From: Phycisphaerae bacterium
GTDB taxonomy: Bacteria; Planctomycetota; Phycisphaerae; UBA1845; Fen-1342
Reading direction: 5' to 3'
Assembly (NCBI GenBank): GCA_022842805.1
Contig: JALHOX010000139.1
Coordinates: 4,865-10,266, forward strand
Length of the DNA stretch: 5,402 nt
In this document: positions 1 to 5,234 of the stretch, one piece after another
How the letters are laid out: every line of letters begins with the position of its first letter
How positions within the stretch are numbered: the first letter of the stretch is position 1
Made by a program: the position numbers and the translations under genes
Notes under the pieces: generated by a model
Told to the model about the DNA's origin: nothing
Seen by the model: the letters and a program-made list of their open reading frames with translations, nothing else
The model's database searches: none

Positions 1-164
1 GGCTCGATCTCCCGAGACAGGTCTTTGACAACAGCAGGCACCGCGCCAGACTGCGTATTCGCGGGCTCGTCGATAAACACGATCACCTCGGGCACTTCAC
101 CTTCCAGACTGGCGACCTGCTGTACGATCTCTTGCTTCGAGCGCTTGATCACTTGAGTGGTCAA
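1..164 (-). CDS. Hypothetical protein, 5' end only (gene runs off the left edge)
   Basis: Reading the minus strand from a TTG at 164-162 gives an uninterrupted frame of 54 codons to the window edge. The protein starts MTTQVIKRSKQEIVQQ and continues with a hydrophobic beta-strand-like stretch VPEVIVFIDEPANTQSG followed by AVPAVVKDLSREIE. The start is chosen because a purine-rich GAGAGAGGG stands seven bases upstream and no ATG or nearer alternative fits; the GTG at 152-150 is a weaker option. There is no signal peptide, and the composition is that of a soluble cytoplasmic protein. I do not recognise the family. The plus strand is also open here, but its translation is rich in S, T, R and C with no protein-like pattern. 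The gene is divergent from the HEAT-like gene at 308. Confidence 0.55.
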   Translation of the reverse strand, partial: MTTQVIKRSKQEIVQQVASLEGEVPEVIVFIDEPANTQSGAVPAVVKDLSREIE

Positions 165-307
165 GGTATGACCCTCTCTCTTCGATCTTAACCGCCCGGC
201 GGAGGGCGAAAACGCCCGCGAACGTCGGCGAACGGCGAACACGGTCGAGCGAACGTGCTGTGTGCTCGTCCGCTTAACTACCACTTCATGTAGGATCACG
301 GCGGTCT
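165..307. promoter_or_regulatory. Divergent intergenic region with GCGAAC repeats and a small hairpin
   Basis: This 143-base gap lies between two divergent gene starts and should hold both promoters. It contains a perfect 5-bp hairpin with an AAAA loop (204-208 paired with 213-217). It also has four copies of GCGAAC at 218, 228, 235 and 249, the last three in a 7-base register (steps of 7 and 14). A TANNNT-type -10 candidate, TAGGAT, is at 291-296, only 11 bases before the GTG at 308; no convincing -35 is seen. Repeats between divergent genes can be regulator binding sites, but nothing identifies a regulator here. Confidence 0.4.
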
Positions 308-1732
308 GTGTCGCAAAGGGGCATCGTGGGCCTAATTGAACACCCGCCATTTCAACTGCCGCTCTCACTCATCGAGTTCGAGCGCGCCCTGCGCACTGGG
401 CACGGACGGGCGCTTATGCACCTGCGGCAGTTCGGCGGCGAAGAGCTGCTCGGTGCCCTGCTGCACGCTAGCGTGAACAGCGTCGTTTACGACGCGCAGA
501 TCGAGGCCGATCGGGCGCCGTGGCTTTGTGAACTGATGGACGCCGCAGAGTTTGCAGAGCCCATCCTCGAGTATCTGATCGCGAACGCCAGTCCGCACGC
601 AGGCGAACGCGGATCATGGTCCCTTGACCAACGCCTCAAGATTCTGGGCCGATATGCGCGTCGCGGACACGACGCTGCTCGCGAAGCCGTGTTCCGGTCG
701 TTCGCGGGCGATCGTTCGTTTGACTCACCCGCCGCACATGTGATCGTCGAACTCGAAGGTTGGGATGGGCTGATCCGCGTCGCGCGCGAGTACGGCTCGC
801 GAATGCGCACGTCCACCCACGCCGCGGGCAGCGCCGACGTGTTCCATTGCCAGACATACGCGGACCGCCGAGGAGGAGCTTGGGCCGACGCCTTGCGACG
901 CCTCGAAGCGGCAGGCGCGGCCGATCCGAACATCGCCGCATATGTCGCGGCGGCGCGCGCGGAGCTTGAGCCTTCAGCCGACAAGCGGGCTCTTGGTCCG
1001 CGCACGATCGACATGACAATCGACGAAGTTCGCCGGCGATCGAACCAGGCCAGCGGATACGTTGGCGGGTTGCGCGGCTGGGGGATGCACGCCGCTGAAA
1101 AAGACGTGACGACTGTGGCCGAGTGGCTGGCGCAGGAGTGGTTCCCGCCTCGGCTCGAGCGATTGCTCAGCGTCTTTCTCGGGCGGTCATGGCCGCCGGC
1201 GTTGCCGCGATTTTTGGAACTAACGCGACATTCGAACCCGCGGATTCGCGAGTGCGCATGGGGCGCGATGGCTCACGTCACCCACCCGGACGCGCGGAGC
1301 GCTGCGATCACCGCGTTGCGGCAATTCGCCGACGCCGAGACGGATCGGTCGAACGACGCAACCGGTTCGTCGCCGTCGGGCCCGGCACTGTTCGACCCAT
1401 CCGTCCTCCTCGTATTCTCGTCCAATCATGAACCAGGCGACGGCGAGCTGATCGCCGCCGCGATCGCGCGCGCCCTGAATCGCGACCTTGCTTCCGCGGC
1501 GCATCGAGATGCGTACCTCTATCCAATGTCGCGGGCGATCGCGAAGAATCCCCACGCTGACTTACTCGAATGTGCGCTTCTGGTGTACGATTACATACCC
1601 TGCTCTTGCTGTCGTGAACGCGTAATCGAGGCGATGGCGCCGATTGTGCGATTGCCCGAGTGGGTCACAGAAGAAATCGCATTCGACTGCGTACCCGAGA
1701 CGCGCTCAATCGCGCCGCAGATAACGAAGTAG
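308..1732 (+). CDS. HEAT-repeat-like protein of unknown function
   Basis: This is a 474-residue soluble protein with no signal peptide or membrane segment. It resembles, from memory, a bacterial family of HEAT-repeat-annotated proteins. The markers are an HPPF motif near the N-terminus (residues 12-15), YDAQIEADRAPWL (61-73), helical repeats through the middle with a HEAT-like helix pair around 310-340 (NPRIRECAWGAMAHV), and a C-terminal CSCCRER segment. Cysteines C432, C434 and C435, with C461 further on, could bind a metal, but that is inference. HEAT solenoids usually mediate protein-protein contacts; no catalytic residues are evident. Start: GTG at 308 has only a distant AGGA (292-295). 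GTG at 326 lies four bases after AAAGGGG (315-321) and would put HPPF at residues 6-9, so it is a serious alternative. Stop is TAG. Confidence 0.85.
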   Translation: MSQRGIVGLIEHPPFQLPLSLIEFERALRTGHGRALMHLRQFGGEELLGALLHASVNSVVYDAQIEADRAPWLCELMDAAEFAEPILEYLIANASPHAGERGSWSLDQRLKILGRYARRGHDAAREAVFRSFAGDRSFDSPAAHVIVELEGWDGLIRVAREYGSRMRTSTHAAGSADVFHCQTYADRRGGAWADALRRLEAAGAADPNIAAYVAAARAELEPSADKRALGPRTIDMTIDEVRRRSNQASGYVGGLRGWGMHAAEKDVTTVAEWLAQEWFPPRLERLLSVFLGRSWPPALPRFLELTRHSNPRIRECAWGAMAHVTHPDARSAAITALRQFADAETDRSNDATGSSPSGPALFDPSVLLVFSSNHEPGDGELIAAAIARALNRDLASAAHRDAYLYPMSRAIAKNPHADLLECALLVYDYIPCSCCRERVIEAMAPIVRLPEWVTEEIAFDCVPETRSIAPQITK

Positions 1733-1757
1733 CGCACGAAGCGCCTTTCGTGGCGCT
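1731..1757 (+). terminator. Stem-loop at the 3' end of the HEAT-like gene
   Basis: A 10-bp stem with one bulged G is formed by 1731-1740 (AGCGCACGAA) and 1747-1757 (TTCGTGGCGCT), with a six-base loop. It begins inside the stop codon. No T-run follows, so it is not a classical intrinsic terminator. It may instead stabilise the 3' end or cause partial termination before the small membrane gene 70 bases on. Confidence 0.4.
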
Positions 1758-1802
1758 CAATCCACAGCCGCCAGCGCTCGTCCGCCCTAAACTCTATTTC
1801 GT

Positions 1803-2120
1803 ATGGCAATCACCGGCTTCATCCTCTTTGCCCTCGGCGCATACATCACCGTCGTCAATATCTACTTGACCTTCCTGCATTACCCACTCCACCGCGCCCG
1901 CGGCGGAACACGCGAGAACTTCGTGTTCGTCTCCGTCGTCCCCATCTTCGGTTCGCTCTTCCTCTGGATCAGCATCCCCCTGCTGACCTCCATGACGCTC
2001 AAGTGGTGTGCCGGCGTGTTGTCCGTCCTTGATGCCGGCGGACTTCATTGGTTCATATTCATGCTGTGGTGGACGGGACAACTCGGGATGCTCTCTCGCG
2101 GCAGAATCGATCAAAAGTGA
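1803..2120 (+). CDS. Small integral membrane protein, function unknown
   Basis: The product is 105 residues and strongly hydrophobic. Likely membrane segments are residues 3-25, 40-62 and 69-95; the last is broken by DAGG and could be a hairpin or a single tilted helix. The loop between the first two (HRARGGTREN) is positively charged, suggesting it faces the cytoplasm. The C-terminal tail (SRGRIDQK) is also basic. The pattern is like small bacterial membrane proteins annotated only as hypothetical; I cannot name a family. ATG at 1803 is the natural start. No Shine-Dalgarno is visible, but a TANNNT motif (TAAACT, 1788-1793) ends nine bases before it. The gene sits 70 bases after the HEAT-like gene and 88 bases before btpA on the same strand. 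The protein-like hydrophobic pattern supports this frame over the overlapping 5' extension of the btpA frame. Confidence 0.75.
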   Translation: MAITGFILFALGAYITVVNIYLTFLHYPLHRARGGTRENFVFVSVVPIFGSLFLWISIPLLTSMTLKWCAGVLSVLDAGGLHWFIFMLWWTGQLGMLSRGRIDQK

Positions 2121-2196
2121 TCCGCCCGAGGTGAAACGCGAGCGCAACGCGCCGCCGCAATCCGCCCGCGGCCCATCGATTTCCGCGCGGCGACGT

Positions 2197-2202
2197 TATC
2201 TT
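2197..2202 (+). promoter_or_regulatory. Candidate -10 element for a leaderless btpA transcript
   Basis: TATCTT fits the TANNNT -10 pattern and ends exactly six bases before the btpA ATG at 2209. That is the spacing expected when transcription starts at the initiation codon. No Shine-Dalgarno sequence precedes the ATG, which agrees with leaderless translation. There is no clear -35 hexamer. Such short motifs are common by chance, so this is a suggestion only. Confidence 0.25.
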
Positions 2203-2208
2203 TTCGCC

Positions 2209-3015
2209 ATGAACTCGCTGCTTTTGCCCGCCTGGTCCTCGCTCCGCTGCCCCGTCATCGGCATGCTGCATGCGCCGCCCCTGCCCGGCTCCCCACGCTT
2301 CGCCGGAGATATGCAGAAAATCCGCGACCATGTGCGCCGCGATGTCGACGCACTCGTCGCCGGCGGCGTTCACGGCCTGATGCTCGAAAACTTCGGCGAC
2401 GCCCCCTTCTTCCCCGCCCGCGTGCCGGCGATCACCGTCGCCGCGCTCACCGCTGTGGCCGAACTCGTGCTTCAACATGCGAGTTTGCCACTCGGCATCA
2501 ACGTCCTCCGCAACGACGGCCTGAGCGCAATCGCCATCGCACGCACGGTCGGCGCGAGCTTCGTCCGCGTCAACGTTTTCACCGGCGCGCGCGTCACCGA
2601 TCAGGGCGTGATCCAGGGCATCGCCCACGACCTGCTGCGCGAGCGAGCCGCGCTCGGCGCCGCCGACCTCCGCATCCTCGCCGACGCCAGCGTCAAGCAC
2701 TCCGCCCCGCTCGGCGTCGAGCGTCCGCTCCGCGACGAAATCGCCGACATGACCTCCCGCGGCGGGGCCGACGCCGTGGTCATCTCCGGCAGCGCCACGG
2801 GCAAGGAAACCGCGCCCGAAGATGTGGCGCTCGCCAAGGCCGCCGCCAATGGCCGCCCCGTCCTGGTCGGCAGCGGCGTGAAAGCGTCGAACGTCGGATC
2901 ACTGCTCGGCATCGCCGACGCGCTCATCGTGGGCACATCGTTCAAGCGCGATGGCCGCCCCGAAAATCCAATCGAACCGGATCGCGTCCGCGAGCTGATC
3001 CGCGCCATCGGTTGA
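2209..3015 (+). CDS. btpA: BtpA/SgcQ-family TIM-barrel protein
   Basis: The 268-residue protein has the usual length and landmark motifs of the BtpA/SgcQ family. These are PVIGMLHAPPLPGSP (15-29), GGVHGLMLENFGDAPF (52-67), LGINVLRND (95-103), FVRVNVFTGARVTDQG (118-133), ADASVKHS (158-165), DAVVISGSATGKET (188-201), and the C-terminal phosphate-site-like PVLVGSGV (217-224) and IVGTSFKRDG (240-249). The fold is a cytoplasmic (beta/alpha)8 barrel. In cyanobacteria BtpA is needed for stable photosystem I; SgcQ lies in an E. coli sugar gene cluster. The reaction is unknown, and in a non-photosynthetic host a sugar-phosphate or nucleoside role is only a guess. The frame is open back to 2008, but residues encoded before 2209 show no family similarity and overlap the membrane gene, so the ATG at 2209 is taken as the start. 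Confidence 0.92.
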   Translation: MNSLLLPAWSSLRCPVIGMLHAPPLPGSPRFAGDMQKIRDHVRRDVDALVAGGVHGLMLENFGDAPFFPARVPAITVAALTAVAELVLQHASLPLGINVLRNDGLSAIAIARTVGASFVRVNVFTGARVTDQGVIQGIAHDLLRERAALGAADLRILADASVKHSAPLGVERPLRDEIADMTSRGGADAVVISGSATGKETAPEDVALAKAAANGRPVLVGSGVKASNVGSLLGIADALIVGTSFKRDGRPENPIEPDRVRELIRAIG

Positions 3016-3032
3016 CCCGCGGCTCTGAAAGA

Positions 3033-3073
3033 TCGCGAGCCTCGAGCGGCATGGCGCCGATCGAGGCTCGCGA
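3033..3073. terminator. Strong hairpin between convergent genes, likely bidirectional terminator
   Basis: A perfect 13-bp inverted repeat (3033-3045 with 3061-3073, arm TCGCGAGCCTCGA) encloses a 15-base loop. Inside the loop, four further pairs (CGGC 47-50 with GCCG 56-59, counted from 3000) can extend the stem after one mismatch. It lies 18 bases after the btpA stop and 49 bases beyond the stop of the minus-strand lipoprotein gene, so it can serve both. There is no T-run on the plus side and only a weak TCTTTC on the minus side. Confidence 0.65.
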
Positions 3074-3121
3074 GCAAACTCCAGCCGTCGCAGCCCTCTC
3101 AGGCCGCAACCAACTGTTCGC

Positions 3122-4795
3122 TTACAGCTTTTCAAACTGCAGCATGATCGCCGCGTTGTTCCCGTTCGACTGCGACGCGATGTCGATCTTGTAGCTCGCG
3201 ACGTTCACGACGTTGCCGCCGTTCTGCGTCACCTGGTCGGCGAAGATCTCCGCCGGCAGGACGATGGTGTAGGTGTCGTCGACCGACAGCACCAGATCAT
3301 CCTTCGACACGTCGAACGAGCGCACGTCGCTGCGCCAGCCGGTGATCGGGCCCGGCCACGTCGCGTTGCCGTCGATGTTCTGAATCTGCTGGCCGTTGCC
3401 GTCGTAGAAGAACACTTCGAAGCGATAGTCGAGGCCCGTCAGCTTGTTGTTCAGCTCGTCGATCGGCGGCGCGAACTCCATCGCGAGATCCGTCGTGCCG
3501 TCGAACTGGATCGGCTGAGCGCCGCTGAAGGCGTTCATGCTGACCGGCGTGCCGACGTTGACCAGTTCCGGAATGTTCTTGAAGACGAAGTTGATCATGC
3601 GGCTGAAGAGCTGGGTCGTGCCGTCGTCGAAGAAGACTTCGACGGTGAAGGTGTCGCCGGCCTCGATCAGCCCTTTGGGAGTCACGAAGGCTTCCCAGTT
3701 GGTCGGGCCGGCCTGCTCAAAGACATAGCCGACCGACGACCACTGCGCCTGCGTCACGCCGCCGCCGCTGCTCTTGGCGATCGTGGCGTCGGCGATGTAG
3801 CTAGGGGCGGTTTTCGGATAGAGCGCCACGGCGAGCACATTGCGACCCGCGCCCGGCAACTGATCGACCTCGAAGGTGATCACCGTGTCATCCGGCAGCG
3901 CCGCGTCGATATCGGCCTGCGTGCCGTTGTAATAGGTGTTCGCGTCCTGCTCGCCGATCTTCAGGTTCATGAAGAAGTTGGCGCGGATGTCGCCCTGCGT
4001 CGGCAGGCCGCCGGCGTCGCCGCCCGCTTCAAACTCGTCGACCACGCCGTCGCCGTCGTTGTCGGCGTCGAAGGCGTCGATCAGGCCGTCTTCGTCGCGG
4101 TCAAAGGCGTGCGCGTCGTTGCTGCCGGTGTTCTGGGCGTCATCGCCCTTGCCGAGACCGGGCACGCCGACCGGCACGCCGTTGATGTCGAGGCGCGTCA
4201 CGATGCCGGAGACGATCGACGACGTTTCGAAGTCGCCGTCGTCGCCGATGTTGATGCCGGCCTGCGTCGGGTCGTCGGGCACTTCGATGGTGCCGAGGTC
4301 GACGCTCTTTTCGAGTTCGAACACGGTGTTGCCCTGGCCGCCTTCGGTGGTGCTGAAGAGCACCGGGCCGGCGGGCTGGGCGTTGCCGTCGAGAATCGTG
4401 ACGCTGAATCCGCCCTGGTACTCGTCGCGCGGCACTTCGATCAGCCACTCGCCGTTGACGTCGACTTCGCCGTAGTAGAGCTCGCCGGTGGTCGCATTTT
4501 GGGCGACGACGAGGAAGTCTTCGCTGGGGACCAGCTGGGCGCTTTGCAGAGCGGAGCTGCGGATCAGTGCGCCGGAGAGATTGAAGGAGTCGTCGTCGGG
4601 CACCGGCGGGCCGACGTTGTCATCGTCGTCGCCGACGCCGTCGTCGTCGGTATTGTCGGTGTCATCGCCATTGTGGATGTCGCCGTTGTCGCCGCCGAAG
4701 TTGCCGAAGAGGTCGGAAAGATCGGGGAGCGGGCCGCAGCCGGCGGCGATGAAGCTGGCGCACAATGTGCCGATCAGGAAGCGCTTGAAGACCAT
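3122..4795 (-). CDS. Secreted lipoprotein with Asp-rich linker and two calcium-binding loops
   Basis: This is a 557-residue exported lipoprotein of unknown role. Residues 1-20 are a lipoprotein signal peptide: KR at 4-5, a hydrophobic core, then AAGC with the lipidated cysteine at C20. Residues 25-69 form a disordered linker rich in D, G and N (GDDDDN, PDDDS). About 71-165 looks like a beta-sandwich of the carboxypeptidase-regulatory type (FNLSGALI, GEWLIEVP). Residues 232-240 and 245-253 are two DxDxDGxxD loops 13 residues apart, as in thrombospondin type-3 repeats, and should bind calcium. Residues 265-557 are beta-rich with repeated phrases (DTFTVEVFFDDGTT, YRFEVFFYDGNGQQ) suggesting related Ig-like domains. 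No enzyme motif is visible. The ATG at 4795 is supported by AGGAGA just upstream. A surface or periplasmic structural or binding role is inferred. Confidence 0.88.
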   Translation of the reverse strand: MVFKRFLIGTLCASFIAAGCGPLPDLSDLFGNFGGDNGDIHNGDDTDNTDDDGVGDDDDNVGPPVPDDDSFNLSGALIRSSALQSAQLVPSEDFLVVAQNATTGELYYGEVDVNGEWLIEVPRDEYQGGFSVTILDGNAQPAGPVLFSTTEGGQGNTVFELEKSVDLGTIEVPDDPTQAGINIGDDGDFETSSIVSGIVTRLDINGVPVGVPGLGKGDDAQNTGSNDAHAFDRDEDGLIDAFDADNDGDGVVDEFEAGGDAGGLPTQGDIRANFFMNLKIGEQDANTYYNGTQADIDAALPDDTVITFEVDQLPGAGRNVLAVALYPKTAPSYIADATIAKSSGGGVTQAQWSSVGYVFEQAGPTNWEAFVTPKGLIEAGDTFTVEVFFDDGTTQLFSRMINFVFKNIPELVNVGTPVSMNAFSGAQPIQFDGTTDLAMEFAPPIDELNNKLTGLDYRFEVFFYDGNGQQIQNIDGNATWPGPITGWRSDVRSFDVSKDDLVLSVDDTYTIVLPAEIFADQVTQNGGNVVNVASYKIDIASQSNGNNAAIMLQFEKL

Positions 4796-4799
4796 GAAA

Positions 4800-4805
4800 T
4801 CTCCT
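4800..4805 (-). promoter_or_regulatory. Ribosome binding site of the lipoprotein gene
   Basis: On the minus strand AGGAGA ends four bases before the ATG at 4795. It is the only near-consensus Shine-Dalgarno sequence in the window before a complete gene and fixes the lipoprotein start. Confidence 0.8.
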
Positions 4806-4921
4806 GGGAGTCGGATCGAAGGAATCGGCAGGTCATCCCGTGATGCGCAACGCCGAACGGCGACGCGGCGCGCCTGCTGTGAGCGAGTATCGGGATTCGG
4901 GGGGGCGGACTTTCGGAGCTA

Positions 4922-4939
4922 GGGGCGGGGCGGGCGGGG
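4922..4939 (+). other. G-quadruplex motif
   Basis: Four G-tracts (4922-4925, 4927-4930, 4932-4934, 4936-4939) are separated by single C bases. This matches the strict G-quadruplex pattern with one-base loops, the most stable class in vitro. It lies about 127 bases upstream of the lipoprotein start, with the G-rich strand being the template for that gene if its transcript begins further upstream. Confidence 0.6.
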
Positions 4940-4983
4940 ATGGCGCGAGTCGCGCAAGAATGGCCGCTGCCGAGGGGGGAGGG

Positions 4984-5032
4984 GGAGTTGCGAGTTTCGA
5001 GTGCAGAGTGTCGAGTGGAGGAGGGGAGCGGG
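4984..5032. repeat. 49-bp block A of the heptad array
   Basis: Seven heptads in order: GGAGTTG, CGAGTTT, CGAGTGC, AGAGTGT, CGAGTGG, AGGAGGG, GAGCGGG. It runs in phase into the CGAATRG cluster at 5033. Confidence 0.8.
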
Positions 5033-5060
5033 GGAATAGCGAATGGCGAATAGCGAATTG
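5033..5060. repeat. Four-unit CGAATRG heptad cluster
   Basis: Four consecutive heptads: GGAATAG, CGAATGG, CGAATAG, CGAATTG. The cluster starts exactly 49 bases after block A and keeps its register. Confidence 0.8.
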
Positions 5061-5089
5061 AAGAGGCGCGCGCGGGGGCGGGCGGCGGG

Positions 5090-5187
5090 GGAGTTTCGAG
5101 TTGCGAGTGCAGAGTGTCGAGTGGAAGAGGGGAGCGGGCGAGTTGCGAGTTTCGAGTGCAGAGTGTCGAGTGGAAGAGGGGCGCGCG
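5090..5187. repeat. Adjacent 49-bp blocks B and C
   Basis: Block B (5090-5138) and block C (5139-5187) are head-to-tail copies of block A. Heptads three to five (CGAGTGC, AGAGTGT, CGAGTGG) are identical in all three blocks. Heptads one and two end in TTG then TTT in A and C, but TTT then TTG in B. The last heptad is GAGCGGG in A and B but GCGCGCG in C. Confidence 0.85.
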
Positions 5188-5234
5188 GGGGCGGGCGGCG
5201 CGCGGGGTGCGCGTCGATTGATGGGGGTTTCGAA

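Larger units (their letters stand above)
4796..4983. other. G-rich upstream region of the lipoprotein gene, no gene seen
   Basis: This stretch should contain the promoter and leader of the minus-strand lipoprotein gene. The only -10-like sequence I see on the minus strand is GATACT (4891-4886), without a convincing -35. The plus strand is increasingly G-rich, with runs of six or more G near 4899-4906 and 4974-4979. No open frame here has protein-like composition. Confidence 0.5.
4984..5215. repeat. Heptanucleotide repeat region
   Basis: Nearly the whole stretch can be cut into 7-base units. One class reads CGAGTKN (CGAGTTG, CGAGTTT, CGAGTGC, AGAGTGT, CGAGTGG); the second reads CGAATRG; both fit CGARTNN. 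These clusters alternate with GC-only heptads such as GCGCGCG and GGGGCGG. Three 49-base blocks of seven heptads start at 4984, 5090 and 5139; the last two are directly adjacent. A similar GC block (AAGAGGC or AAGAGGG, then GCGCGCG, GGGGCGG, GCGGCG) occurs at 5061 and again at 5174. The region is not coding: the minus-strand frame through it only spells low-complexity repeats. Heptameric intergenic repeats are known in heterocystous cyanobacteria (STRR sequences), but these units differ. Confidence 0.85.

Noticed and set aside
487..1014. Minus-strand frame of 175 codons opposite the HEAT-like gene
   Set aside because: Ser/Arg/Ala-rich shadow frame typical of high-GC DNA; the plus-strand frame matches a protein family.
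2008..2208. N-terminal extension of btpA by 67 residues
   Set aside because: The extension overlaps the membrane protein gene in another frame, has no family similarity, and the ATG at 2209 gives the normal family length.
2059..2700. Minus-strand frame of 213 codons opposite btpA
   Set aside because: It lies opposite an unmistakable BtpA coding sequence and has no recognisable motif.
3936..4475. Plus-strand frame of 179 codons rich in Ser and Pro
   Set aside because: Shadow of the lipoprotein gene with low-complexity composition and no domain pattern.
4109..4843. Open frame of 244 codons on the plus strand opposite the lipoprotein gene
   Set aside because: It is the mirror of the lipoprotein codons (Val/Ala/Asp-rich); the minus-strand frame has a signal peptide, lipobox, calcium loops and a good ribosome binding site.
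4984..5187. CRISPR array
   Set aside because: The 49-base blocks are adjacent or unevenly spaced, have no unique spacers of constant length, are internally 7-base periodic, and no cas gene is nearby.
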